The notes beneath the pieces were generated by a model that was not told the origin of the DNA, did not search any database, and saw nothing but the letters and a program-made list of their open reading frames with translations. This document shows positions 1 through 7,623 of a DNA stretch of 9,762 nucleotides, in pieces; position 1 is the first letter of the stretch; the number at the start of each line of letters is the position of its first letter. Both the position numbers and the translations under genes were made by a program. This DNA is from Heteroscillospira sp050252415. GTDB taxonomy: Bacteria > Bacillota > Clostridia > Oscillospirales > Oscillospiraceae. The stretch lies in contig JBFWKZ010000095.1 in the NCBI GenBank assembly GCA_050252415.1, positions 1 to 9,762 on the forward strand, in the 5' to 3' direction.

Positions 1-215
1 AATACGCCGAGGATTGGTCTGTTTCCAGAGCATATTTGAACCCATATTCCATTCAGACACTGCTGCGAAATGCAGCTTGATTCATATTCCGGTGTCCCCA
101 AATTGCGAACTTCCCTTGACACGGCCTTTTGCGTGATAAACGATATCCCAATCTTGCGTCCAAACAAACCGAAAAATTAGTATTATAGAATCGCCGATTT
201 ATTCAGAAGACATTA
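1..215. other. Left edge, no gene called
   Basis: No coding region can be supported here. On the plus strand two frames are open from the window edge for short distances: one of 25 codons ending at a TGA at 78-80, and one of 44 codons ending near 136. Either could be the tail of a gene lying to the left, but neither shows a recognisable motif. A TTGACA hexamer lies at 115-120, but no good -10 element follows at the right spacing. No minus-strand start with a ribosome binding site was seen. Confidence 0.3.
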
Positions 216-253
216 AACAGGCCTGGAAAACGTTTGAGTTTTCCAGGCCTGTT
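216..253 (-). terminator. Hairpin terminator of the activase operon
   Basis: A perfect 16-base-pair inverted repeat (216-231 with 238-253) with a 6-base loop lies 62 bases beyond the stop codon of the last gene of the minus-strand dehydratase/activase operon. The stem includes the GC-rich block CAGGCCTGG. The U tract after the stem on the minus strand is short (GTTTAATG). On the plus strand the stem is followed by a T-rich stretch (CATTTATTGATTTTT), so it may work in both directions. The symmetry is seen directly; the terminator role is inferred from its position. Confidence 0.7.
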
Positions 254-315
254 CATTTATTGATTTTTAATTACAGATATGCCATGATGTTCAAAAAACG
301 TTAAAATCCTTTAGC

Positions 316-1587
316 TTATGCGGAGATTGGCGCGCTGCTGCCTGCGTTGGCATTTGCCAGCATGAGCTTGATTCGATTCTCCTGATTAATTTTGGTCGCG
401 CCGGGATCGTAGTCAACCGCGACAATATTGACGCCCGGATGCCGTTCCTTGATGGGCTTCATCATGCCTTTGCCGACGATGTGGTTCGGCAGGCAGCCAA
501 AAGGTTGGGCGCAGACAATGTTATTGACGCCCTGGTCGATCAGTTCAAGCATTTCTGCGGTCAAAAGCCAGCCCTCTCCCATTTTTGCGCCGATGCCTAT
601 GTAGCCCTGAGTGAGGGAGATAGTGTGGACAAACGGTGTGGGACCGCGGAACACACCGTGCGCCTTTATTATAGAAATGAGGTCGTTTTGCTTCCCGACG
701 AGGAAATCAAAGACCAGCTTCGCACCGATAGCCCTGAGGCGGTGGATGCCGTAGAGCTTGGTGTCCATAATGTTGTTATAGGTGGCGTAGAGACAAAAAT
801 CGAGCAGCCCGGGCATAACAACTTCGGCATTTTCCTGGAAAAGAAAATCCTCAAGATGGTTGTTGCCGAGCGGCGAGAACTTCACGAAAATTTCTCCGAC
901 GATTCCGACTTTGACCTTGCTGCCGGTGCGCATGGGAATCTTGGCGAAGTCACGAAGTATGGCCCGGTAATTTCTTTTGACCACGGCGTATCGGATCCGG
1001 TGTGCCGCCATCTCATCGGTGAGCTTTTTTGTCCAGTGGTCGGCAAGCGCCTGGGACTCACCGGCATTGAGCTCATAAGGACGGCACTGGTTGTGCAGGA
1101 GCATCAGGAGATCACCGTAGAGGACGGCGTAAATGAGCCGGTGCAGCATCGGCAGTGAGAGGCGGAAACCGGGCTGGGTTTCCAGACCTGATACATTGAA
1201 GGAGAGTACGGGAATTTGACCATATCCCGCCTTTTGAAGCGCTTTGCGCAGAAGGGCGATGTAGTTTGAAGCGCGGCAGCCGCCGCCGGTCTGCGAGATG
1301 AGTACGGCAACCTTGTTGGGGTCATAGCTGCCGCTGCTGATGGCATCGATAAGCTGTCCAATGACCAGAAGCGCGGGATAGCAGGTGTCGTTGTGGACAT
1401 ATTTCAGCCCGCATTCCTTGACCGCGCTGCCCGCGTTATTTAAAACGACGGCATTGTACCCGAAAGCACGCATGATACTTGCCATCATATTGAAATGCAT
1501 GGGCAGCATGGTGGGGATGAGTATAGTATAATCTTTTTTCATATCTTCCGTAAAAACGGGGTATGTATTGATAGTATTATCCGTCAT
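316..1587 (-). CDS. 2-hydroxyacyl-CoA dehydratase-related protein (C-terminal module of a split activase/dehydratase)
   Basis: This 423-residue protein resembles the HgdA/HgdB-type dehydratase component and the C-terminal third of the very large Firmicutes proteins annotated as acyl-CoA dehydratase activase-related. Visible features are Cys59, Cys69 in an NDTCYPALLVIGQ segment, Cys104 in TGGGCRASNY, and a C-terminal CAQPFGC pair (Cys359, Cys365) followed by LPNHIVGKGMMK. These cysteines are candidate iron-sulfur ligands, by analogy with the family. The ATG sits 6 bases after a strong AAGGAGG, and the reading frame begins 11 bases before the end of the upstream 993-residue gene, which indicates translational coupling. 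The stop is TAA. No separate pair of dehydratase subunits is nearby, so the acyl-CoA substrate, if any, is unknown. Family placement is firm; enzymatic function is inference. Confidence 0.87.
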   Translation of the reverse strand: MTDNTINTYPVFTEDMKKDYTILIPTMLPMHFNMMASIMRAFGYNAVVLNNAGSAVKECGLKYVHNDTCYPALLVIGQLIDAISSGSYDPNKVAVLISQTGGGCRASNYIALLRKALQKAGYGQIPVLSFNVSGLETQPGFRLSLPMLHRLIYAVLYGDLLMLLHNQCRPYELNAGESQALADHWTKKLTDEMAAHRIRYAVVKRNYRAILRDFAKIPMRTGSKVKVGIVGEIFVKFSPLGNNHLEDFLFQENAEVVMPGLLDFCLYATYNNIMDTKLYGIHRLRAIGAKLVFDFLVGKQNDLISIIKAHGVFRGPTPFVHTISLTQGYIGIGAKMGEGWLLTAEMLELIDQGVNNIVCAQPFGCLPNHIVGKGMMKPIKERHPGVNIVAVDYDPGATKINQENRIKLMLANANAGSSAPISA

Positions 1588-4558
1588 TGTGGTCCTCCTT
1601 ACCGGCGCTTATGGCACCTAACAAGCTGCGCAGCCTGATGGTGACGGCGCCGAGGTTTGTAATTTCATCGATTTTTATCTGAGTGTATAGCCGACCGTGC
1701 CTCTCCATGATGGCACGGACCTCGTCGGTCGTTATGGCGTCGACGCCGCAGCCAAAGGAGACAAGCTGGACCAGCTCAACATTTTTGTGCTGCGCCGCGA
1801 ATTGAGCCGCGGCATAAAGCCTCGCATGGTAGGTCCACTGGTTGAGTACATTGACCGCAACGGGCTCATTTGGAGTTTCCAGGCTGTCTTCACTGACGAC
1901 GACGAAGCCAAGCGCCGTTGCCAGTTTGTCGATGCCGTGCCCAATCTCGGGATCGATATGATAAGGCCTGCCGGCAATGACCATGACCGTTTTGCCGTGT
2001 GCCTTGGCATAGTTTAACGCTCTTGTGCCCTCGTCGCGGATGTCGCGCATCCAGCGGTCATAAGCGGTATAACCGGCATTAACGGCCTGCCGGATATCCT
2101 GAAGGGGAAGGCTTATTCCCAGCGTATCCTTCAGGCAGCGGTTAAGCCCCAGCGCAAGCTCGCGGGCATTGTTCACGTTCAGATAGGGAAACATAAATTT
2201 TGTCTCACGGAGCGAGTCCATATTGTGATATAAGAGCTCGGAATAATAGGCGACGACGGGGCAGTTGTAGTGGTTGTCGCTGATGCCCTCATCAAAATTG
2301 TAAGTGAGACAGGGGTAAAAGACAGCGTCCACGCCGCGTTCAATGAGTGTTTCAATATGTCCATGCATGATTTTGGCCGGATAACAGGCAGTGTCGGAGG
2401 GGATGCTGTACTGCCCTTTGGCATACAGTTCCTTGTCCGAAAAACCGGAGAGAACGACGCCGAAGCCGAGACGTGAAAAAATAGCCTGCCAGAAGGGCGC
2501 CATTTCATACATACCAAGTGCCAGGGGAAGTCCGATCGTAGCCAGGCGTCCCGGCGTCTCCATAATCTCTTTGAATTTATTGCGTTTGAATTCATGGAGA
2601 TCCGGCAGTTCGGAATTGCCGCCGGATTTTCCGGCACCTTTTTCGCATTTATTGCCTGAAATGTATTTTTCGCCGCCGCTGAAAGTATTTATCGTCAAGC
2701 GGCAGTGATTGGTGCAGCCATGGCAGGTGGCCGCCTTTGCGGTATGGGTAAAATTTTGAAGCTGCTGCTGTGTCAGCAGAGACGATATTTCCGCAGCGTG
2801 AGCCTTTGCGTGCAGAGCCGCGCCGAATGCGCCCATAAGGCCGGCAATCATAGGTCTGATGACATCATGACCGATCTCAAGCTCAAAGCTGCGCAATACG
2901 GCGTCGTTATAAAAGGTACCGCCCTGAACCACGATCTCATTGCCGAGCTCATCGGCGGAGTTGGCGCGGATGACCTTATAGAGGGCGTTTTTGACGACAC
3001 TGACGGATAGCCCGGCAGAGATATCCCCGACTTCAGCCCCGTCTTTTTGCGCCTGCTTAACGGAGGAATTCATAAAAACGGTGCAGCGCGAGCCGAGATC
3101 AACAGGGGCCTTGGCAAAAAGACCCAATTTGGAAAATTCGGCAATTTCATAACCCATAGATTTGGCAAAAGTCTCGATAAAAGAGCCGCAGCCGGAGGAA
3201 CACGCCTCATTGAGCATGATGCTGTCAATGGCATTATTACGAATTTTGAAGCACTTGATATCCTGGCCGCCAATATCCAGAATGAATTCAACATTGGGGT
3301 TGAAGTGCCGCGCTGCGGTAAAATGCGCCATCGTCTCAACCAAACCGTGGTCGACGTGAAACGCATGCTTTATGAGTTCTTCGCCGTAGCCGGTGACCGC
3401 AGAGCCGGTAATCTGTATGCCGGGGACACACTTTTCGCGCAAAATCTTCAATTGTTCAAGAACAATTTCGACCGGGTTGCCTTTGTTGGAGCTATAATAA
3501 CTGTACAAGAGCTCGGCGTTTTCAGAGATGAGCACAAGCTTCGTTGTGGTTGAACCGCAGTCGATGCCGAGAAAAGCCCTGCCATGATATTGCGAGATAG
3601 CAATCTCCGGAACACGGCTTGAGGCGTGGCGGGTGCAAAACGCCTCATATTCCTCCTGTGACGCAAACAGCGGCGGGAGGGTGTGCGTCTCGCTCTTTTC
3701 CTGAGTGGAATGCTCAAGAGCGGAAAGAAGCTCGTCGAAGCTGAATTGCTCCGGCTGCTTGGCGGCATAGATGGCGGAGCCGATCGCCACGGCATATCTG
3801 CCGTATTCGGGAAAAACAGCGTTTTCCGGCGAGAGATTCAGCGTTTCGGCAAAGCTCTTGCGCAGTCCCTTGCAGTAATACAGAGGTCCGCCAAGAAACA
3901 TGACCTTTCCGCCGATACGCCGTCCCTGTGCCAGGCCGGCTATAGTCTGGTTCACAACGGCCTTATAGATACTGGCGGCAATGTCCGCTTTTCGGGCGCC
4001 CTGATTGAGGAGAGGTTGTATGTCCGTTTTGGCAAAAACGCCGCAGCGGGAGGCGATGGGATACAGGCGCTCGGCCTCAAGACTCAGCGCGTCCATCTCC
4101 TCATTGGTGACATTCATAAGCGTCGCCATCTGGTCGATAAAAGCGCCGGTTCCGCCCGCGCAAGAGCCATTCATGCGTTCCTCGGTGCCGCCTTTGAGAA
4201 AAAGGACCTTGGCATCCTCGCCGCCAAGCTCTATGACGACCGAGGTGTCAGGCTCCATAACCTTAACGGCTTCGCCTGTTGCAAAGACCTCCTGGACAAA
4301 TGGGAGTCCGGCGGCACGGGCCATACCAAGTCCGGCTGAGCCTGAGATGGCAACCTTAATGGGCCGACCGTCCATAAATTCCGCAAGACCTTTGACCAGT
4401 TCAAGGGACTTCTGTCGCACCTGAGAGAAGTGGCGCTCATAGCAGTCGTATATGACATTTCCGTTATCGATCAGCACGACCTTCGCTGTGGTCGAGCCGA
4501 TGTCGATTCCGAGAAAAAAGTAATTTTTATTTTCAATACTGTTGATTTTTATGCTCAT
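1577..4558 (-). CDS. Tandem-domain acyl-CoA dehydratase activase (two BcrAD/BadFG ATPase domains plus DUF2229)
   Basis: This 993-residue protein carries two ASKHA ATPase modules of the BcrAD/BadFG (HgdC-like activator) family. Module 1 spans about 15-270, with phosphate loop DIGSTTAK (19-26), LGGEDAK (111-117), Cys133 in GSCAGGTGAF and Cys172 in SRCGVF. Module 2 spans about 328-590, with DCGSTTTK (333-340), IGGQDIK (429-435), Cys453/Cys457 in ACSSGCG and Cys492 in SRCTVF. In HgdC, cysteines at these places bind a [4Fe-4S] cluster at a dimer interface; here two modules in one chain could mimic that dimer. A cysteine-rich linker follows (Cys612, 615, 619, 638), then a DUF2229-like region from about 670. 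The expected role is ATP-driven transfer of low-potential electrons to a partner, probably the overlapping downstream protein. The ribosome binding site is weak (a GGA about 10 bases before the ATG). Its start lies 41 bases after the DUF2284 stop, so it belongs to the same operon. Confidence 0.93.
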   Translation of the reverse strand: MSIKINSIENKNYFFLGIDIGSTTAKVVLIDNGNVIYDCYERHFSQVRQKSLELVKGLAEFMDGRPIKVAISGSAGLGMARAAGLPFVQEVFATGEAVKVMEPDTSVVIELGGEDAKVLFLKGGTEERMNGSCAGGTGAFIDQMATLMNVTNEEMDALSLEAERLYPIASRCGVFAKTDIQPLLNQGARKADIAASIYKAVVNQTIAGLAQGRRIGGKVMFLGGPLYYCKGLRKSFAETLNLSPENAVFPEYGRYAVAIGSAIYAAKQPEQFSFDELLSALEHSTQEKSETHTLPPLFASQEEYEAFCTRHASSRVPEIAISQYHGRAFLGIDCGSTTTKLVLISENAELLYSYYSSNKGNPVEIVLEQLKILREKCVPGIQITGSAVTGYGEELIKHAFHVDHGLVETMAHFTAARHFNPNVEFILDIGGQDIKCFKIRNNAIDSIMLNEACSSGCGSFIETFAKSMGYEIAEFSKLGLFAKAPVDLGSRCTVFMNSSVKQAQKDGAEVGDISAGLSVSVVKNALYKVIRANSADELGNEIVVQGGTFYNDAVLRSFELEIGHDVIRPMIAGLMGAFGAALHAKAHAAEISSLLTQQQLQNFTHTAKAATCHGCTNHCRLTINTFSGGEKYISGNKCEKGAGKSGGNSELPDLHEFKRNKFKEIMETPGRLATIGLPLALGMYEMAPFWQAIFSRLGFGVVLSGFSDKELYAKGQYSIPSDTACYPAKIMHGHIETLIERGVDAVFYPCLTYNFDEGISDNHYNCPVVAYYSELLYHNMDSLRETKFMFPYLNVNNARELALGLNRCLKDTLGISLPLQDIRQAVNAGYTAYDRWMRDIRDEGTRALNYAKAHGKTVMVIAGRPYHIDPEIGHGIDKLATALGFVVVSEDSLETPNEPVAVNVLNQWTYHARLYAAAQFAAQHKNVELVQLVSFGCGVDAITTDEVRAIMERHGRLYTQIKIDEITNLGAVTIRLRSLLGAISAGKEDHNDG

Positions 4559-4599
4559 AACCTGTTCCTATGCTTATTTAACGTTCTGACCGATTATGG

Positions 4600-5190
4600 T
4601 CAGCTGAAAAAGATGAGAGAGAACCAGGTAACGATGTTGGCACTGCGGATAAACTCGATTCCAAAGCGTTCGGCAAGCTCGGTGACCAGAATACAATGGC
4701 TTTCGATGCAGGGGAACATCCGTTCGGGATGGCGGCATGGCGCGTCCGGATAAGTGCACGCTGAACAAAAGGCACAGGCCTCGGACGAGAGGACAAACGT
4801 GTCGGAACACATCTTGCGGACGATATTACGGACACGTCGCGTAAGGCCCTCGTGTTCACGTCTTGTCGACAGGGTCTCAGACATATTCGAAATGTCACCG
4901 ACCTCGGATACGGTAGCGATCAGCAGAGCTTCCTCATACTTCAGGCATCGGGCCCTGCACGCCTCAAATGTGCCGACGCCGGGCGGGCATGCCCAGCTTT
5001 TTCCATACATGGGGCACTCGGACGCACAGATATGCCGTATCTTGGGTTCAAACTTCAGGTCGGTAATTTTGATAAATTCATATTGGTATATGGGCAGAGG
5101 TGAAAGATACTCTGCCAGAAGCGTTTTGTCCAGCATGTGTGTCAACTCCACTCTTACATTGCCTGACTCAGTTTCACATTGGCGTATCAT
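4600..5190 (-). CDS. DUF2284 cysteine-rich metal-binding protein
   Basis: This 196-residue protein matches the DUF2284 family of predicted metal-binding proteins. It has an N-terminal cluster (Cys55, Cys59, then GKSWACPPGVG with Cys68, and Cys78/Cys82) and a C-terminal cluster (Cys139, Cys142, Cys145, Cys152 in CRHPERMFPC, Cys161, Cys166). The spacing suggests one or two iron-sulfur clusters, but no biochemical role is established for the family. It is the first gene after a perfect-consensus promoter and precedes the activase gene by 41 bases, which suggests an accessory redox role (inference). The ATG at 5190 has GAGGTG 5 bases upstream. An in-frame ATG at 5136 has GGAG 9 bases upstream, and starting there gives an N-terminus (MLDKTLLAEYL) closer to what I expect for the family, so residues 1-18 are uncertain. 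Confidence 0.88.
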   Translation of the reverse strand: MIRQCETESGNVRVELTHMLDKTLLAEYLSPLPIYQYEFIKITDLKFEPKIRHICASECPMYGKSWACPPGVGTFEACRARCLKYEEALLIATVSEVGDISNMSETLSTRREHEGLTRRVRNIVRKMCSDTFVLSSEACAFCSACTYPDAPCRHPERMFPCIESHCILVTELAERFGIEFIRSANIVTWFSLIFFS

Positions 5191-5196
5191 GACCGC

Positions 5197-5213
5197 ACCT
5201 CAGTATGGGAGGT
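5197..5213 (-). promoter_or_regulatory. Hairpin covering the DUF2284 ribosome binding site
   Basis: On the minus strand ACCTC (5209-5213) can pair with GAGGT (5197-5201) across a 7-base loop. This places the likely Shine-Dalgarno GAGGTG of the 5190 start in a stem. It may lower initiation at 5190 and favour the internal ATG at 5136. The stem is only five pairs, so it could be chance. Confidence 0.3.
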
Positions 5214-5291
5214 CGTTTGAAACCTAGGGTAAAAGCGGCATTCGAACATTGCCAATTAAGATGAATACTGCGAAGCATTCCAGCTGGACTT

Positions 5292-5320
5292 ATTATAAGA
5301 AAATGCGTTGAGATTGTCAA
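5292..5320 (-). promoter_or_regulatory. Consensus sigma-70/sigma-A promoter of the DUF2284-activase operon
   Basis: Read on the minus strand, a perfect TTGACA (5315-5320) is followed by a 17-base spacer and a perfect TATAAT (5292-5297). Transcription should begin near 5285, giving a leader of about 95 bases before the ATG at 5190. Both hexamers and the spacing are ideal, so strong basal expression is expected unless a repressor acts. No clear operator palindrome overlaps it. Confidence 0.88.
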
Positions 5321-5338
5321 TAACGGCAAAAACATAGC

Positions 5339-5371
5339 AAAAGAGCCACAGCGACAATGCACAATGGCTCT
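5339..5371 (-). terminator. Probable terminator downstream of kdpE
   Basis: On the minus strand AGAGCCA (5365-5371) pairs with TGGCTCT (5342-5348) across a 16-base loop, and TTTT follows directly. It lies about 140 bases beyond the kdpE stop and just before the next operon's promoter, the right place to insulate the two units. Nearer to kdpE (about 5431-5457) there are two mutually exclusive 6-base-pair hairpins built on AGCAG/CTGCT repeats, with no U tract. The stem is short and the loop large, so confidence is moderate. Confidence 0.4.
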
Positions 5372-5509
5372 CACAAGGAGATATCAAGGGTTTATTGATG
5401 TAATCACAGAACGCATCGCCTACTGCTATGGTAGCAGAAAATCTGCTAAGATAGTGTTAATAATATGAAGATTTCACATAAAGAATGTATAAAGAAATCC
5501 TTGAAAGGG

Positions 5510-6217
5510 CTATGCGTCTCCTTCAACCATACGGTAACCGACGCCAACCTCCGTGAGGATATATTCCGGCACGGCAGGATTCTTTTCTATTTTACGGCGG
5601 ATGTTTGCCATATTGACACGCAGGATCTGATTATCTCCCTTGAGACCGGGGCCCCAAATTTCTTTTATAATGAAGTCATGCGTTAAAACCTTGCCGGCAT
5701 GCCGGCTGAGCAGAGAGACGATCTTAAATTCATTCTGTGTCAGGTGGACATCGGCGTCGGTTATGGATACACGCCGCTTATCATAGTCGATCGTGAGGGA
5801 ACCGGCTTTAAAGATACTTGACCCGGAAAGACCGTTGGCAACGGCGGTATTCACATGCCGCATTGCCGTGCGAATCCGTGCCAGAAGTTCTGATGTGCCG
5901 AACGGCTTCGTAATATAGTCGTCAGCCCCGAGGTCAAGTGCCTCGACCTTATCGCGTTCCTGTGTTCGGGCAGAGACAACAATTATGGGAAGCTTGGTCC
6001 AACTGCGTATAAAACGGATGATATCAATTCCATCCATATCCGGAAGCCCAAGGTCCAAAATGACAAGATCGGGGCAGTATGACGTAACAAGGCTTTGTGC
6101 CTGCACGCCGTTTCGCGCGATGATAACGTCATAGCCGTTTGCCGTCAGAACCGCGCTGACAAAGTTTATAATGCTTTGTTCATCTTCAACCAGAAGAATT
6201 TTTTGTTTATAATTCAT
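5510..6217 (-). CDS. kdpE: KdpE-like OmpR-family response regulator
   Basis: This 235-residue regulator has an N-terminal receiver domain (about 5-120) with the acidic pair Glu11/Asp12, phospho-acceptor Asp55 in LDLGLPDMDG, Ser82 at the conserved Thr/Ser position and Lys104 in DDYITKPFG. A C-terminal OmpR/PhoB winged-helix DNA-binding domain (about 135-233) follows, containing HLTQNEFKIVSLL and RVNMANIRRKIE and ending in GVGYRM. Overall similarity is to KdpE, the partner of the KdpD potassium/turgor sensor. I chose the ATG at 6217 because GAGGAGG precedes it by 7 bases and MNYKQKILLVEDE is a normal receiver start; an in-frame ATG at 6262 would add 15 residues unlike the family. It overlaps the kinase gene by 11 bases, so the two are translationally coupled. 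The target genes are not in the window. Confidence 0.93.
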   Translation of the reverse strand: MNYKQKILLVEDEQSIINFVSAVLTANGYDVIIARNGVQAQSLVTSYCPDLVILDLGLPDMDGIDIIRFIRSWTKLPIIVVSARTQERDKVEALDLGADDYITKPFGTSELLARIRTAMRHVNTAVANGLSGSSIFKAGSLTIDYDKRRVSITDADVHLTQNEFKIVSLLSRHAGKVLTHDFIIKEIWGPGLKGDNQILRVNMANIRRKIEKNPAVPEYILTEVGVGYRMVEGDA

Positions 6218-7310
6218 GGTTATCGTCCTCCTCAAGAGGCAGAGTAAAATGGAAGGCGGCACCGCCGAGGGGCATATTTGCTGCCGTCATGTCTCCACCG
6301 TGTGCCCTTACGATAGACATACAGACAGAGAGACCAATCCCCATATTTTTTTTACTGTCGGCATCTTTACCGCTGGAATTGATAAGTTTTCCGTCAAAAA
6401 GGTGGTTTTTGATGGCCTCATTGATTCCCTGACCGTCATCCAGCACGGTAAAGAGCGCGCTGTTACCAAACTGCCGGACACTGATGTCGATACGTTTTGT
6501 GGTTTTTCCATGGAGTACGGAGTTTTCCATGAGGTTTTCCAGCACCTGTTCTATGAGCAGCGGATCCATAGGTATCAGCAGAAGCTCCTCCGGCACAGAT
6601 ACCCTGATTTCGACGTTGGAAAACCTCCGGGAGAACTTGCGGATCGCCTCGCCGATAACCTCTTCGGCAGCCTCCGGCGTCTTTTTGATTCTGGTTTCCG
6701 CGCTGCTTATACGGGTTATGGAGAGAAGATTTTCAACCATCCGGATAAGCCATTGCGCATCATCCTTTGCCTCATTCAGCAGCTGAAGCTCCTGTTCGTC
6801 TGTAAAAATATTTTTATTTTCAATCACGGCCTGAAGAGAGCCTACAATTGAAGTAAGCGGGGTACGCAGATCATGAGAGACGGCACGCAACAGGTTGCTG
6901 CGCAATTTTTCGGCATTGATTTCTCCCTTGATCCTTTGCGATTTTTTAAACTGCGTGGTCATAGCGGAAGTGATCAGCGAGGTCGTGAACATGCAGATAA
7001 AAGTCAAAGGATAACCGGTATGGGTGAAATCCAGCTTGAAGTAAGGATAGGTGAAGATATAGTTGACACAGATGACGCCCAAAAAAGAAGAGACTATGCC
7101 GTAGAGATAGCCATCTGTAAATCGGGAAATCAAAAGCACGGCAAGCAGGAAAAGCATAGGCGGATAGTTATCGCCATCCGATAGGTGCTTAAGAAAGACA
7201 CATACAGCCGCTGTTGCCGTGAGTATCCCCAGCGATATGAAGGTATCGCGCCAGGATATGCTTATCCGCAAATATCCTGCCAGGTACTTCTGAATTTTTG
7301 CTGATAACAT
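6207..7310 (-). CDS. kdpD: KdpD-like sensor histidine kinase, short form without the N-terminal KdpD/Usp domains
   Basis: This 367-residue membrane kinase has four closely spaced hydrophobic segments (about 22-40, 50-62, 70-87 and 100-118) typical of the DUF4118 block of KdpD. A HisKA domain follows with phospho-acceptor His146 in AVSHDLRTPLTS. A HATPase domain has N-box Asn259/Asn263 (LENLMENSVLHG), G1 DDGQG (291-295) and G2 NMGIGL (322-327). Canonical KdpD is about 900 residues, with an N-terminal KdpD sensor domain and a Usp domain; those roughly 400 residues are absent. The protein begins cleanly at the membrane block with GGGAG upstream of the ATG, so this looks like a natural short form rather than a broken gene. 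It is the first gene of the unit and overlaps kdpE by 11 bases. Lacking the Usp region, it probably cannot sense through the cytoplasmic N-terminal part of classical KdpD (inference). Confidence 0.88.
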   Translation of the reverse strand: MLSAKIQKYLAGYLRISISWRDTFISLGILTATAAVCVFLKHLSDGDNYPPMLFLLAVLLISRFTDGYLYGIVSSFLGVICVNYIFTYPYFKLDFTHTGYPLTFICMFTTSLITSAMTTQFKKSQRIKGEINAEKLRSNLLRAVSHDLRTPLTSIVGSLQAVIENKNIFTDEQELQLLNEAKDDAQWLIRMVENLLSITRISSAETRIKKTPEAAEEVIGEAIRKFSRRFSNVEIRVSVPEELLLIPMDPLLIEQVLENLMENSVLHGKTTKRIDISVRQFGNSALFTVLDDGQGINEAIKNHLFDGKLINSSGKDADSKKNMGIGLSVCMSIVRAHGGDMTAANMPLGGAAFHFTLPLEEDDNHEL

Positions 7311-7428
7311 TAAATCGATCTCCCATATGGCCTTTATTGTCGCGCTGTTCCAGCCGTTTTATGCAGCGGTACGGGCTCATCGAGCGGTTAAACGGTAAAA
7401 TGGTGTATGCGGCAGACATTATTGTTCA

Positions 7429-7457
7429 ATTATAACATAGATTTATTTTGCAGTCAC
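7429..7457 (-). promoter_or_regulatory. Likely promoter of the kdpD-kdpE unit
   Basis: Read on the minus strand, a perfect TATAAT -10 (7429-7434) lies 17 bases after a GTGACT -35 (7452-7457) that matches TTGACA at four of six positions. Transcription would start near 7421, leaving a leader of about 110 bases. That leader contains a CCGTTT/AAACGG pairing that could form a hairpin, but no known regulatory RNA was recognised in it. Confidence 0.6.
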
Positions 7458-7492
7458 AGATTCGCCCATAAATAAATTGTTAAGATATTATT

Positions 7493-7529
7493 GAGAGCGC
7501 AGCACCTTTGAAAAAGATGCTGCGCTCTC
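7493..7529 (-). terminator. Hairpin downstream of the decarboxylase beta/gamma-like genes
   Basis: A perfect 12-base-pair inverted repeat (7493-7504 with 7518-7529, core GAGCGCAGCA) surrounds a 13-base loop that can pair further (CTTT with AAAG). It lies about 95 bases beyond the small-subunit stop and upstream of the kdpD promoter. No good U tract follows on either strand, so it is a probable 3' end-forming or RNA-stabilising hairpin rather than a textbook terminator. Between it and the stop codon, a GC palindrome CCCCGCGGGG near 7606-7615 is also present. Confidence 0.5.
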
Positions 7530-7623
7530 CGGCAATATGGAATAGGGAACAGTGAATAATCATCTGTTACATTAATATTAGCATTATTATAATATGCTTG
7601 CAAGCCCCGCGGGGGGATAAAAT

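Noticed and set aside
439..1158. Long plus-strand open frame of 239 codons
   Set aside because: It lies entirely antisense to the dehydratase-related gene, has no recognisable motif, and arises from the codon bias of the real minus-strand gene.
3683..4339. Plus-strand open frame of 218 codons (also one at 3047-3553)
   Set aside because: Both are antisense to the activase gene, whose motifs are clear on the minus strand, and neither encodes a recognisable protein.
6218..6262. Longer kdpE start at 6262
   Set aside because: The added 15 residues are unlike receiver domains, and the internal ATG at 6217 has GAGGAGG at ideal spacing.
7189..7419. 76-codon minus-strand frame overlapping the kinase N-terminus
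   Set aside because: It overlaps the better-supported KdpD-like start in another frame, lacks a recognisable domain, and begins almost at the predicted transcription start, leaving no room for a ribosome binding site.
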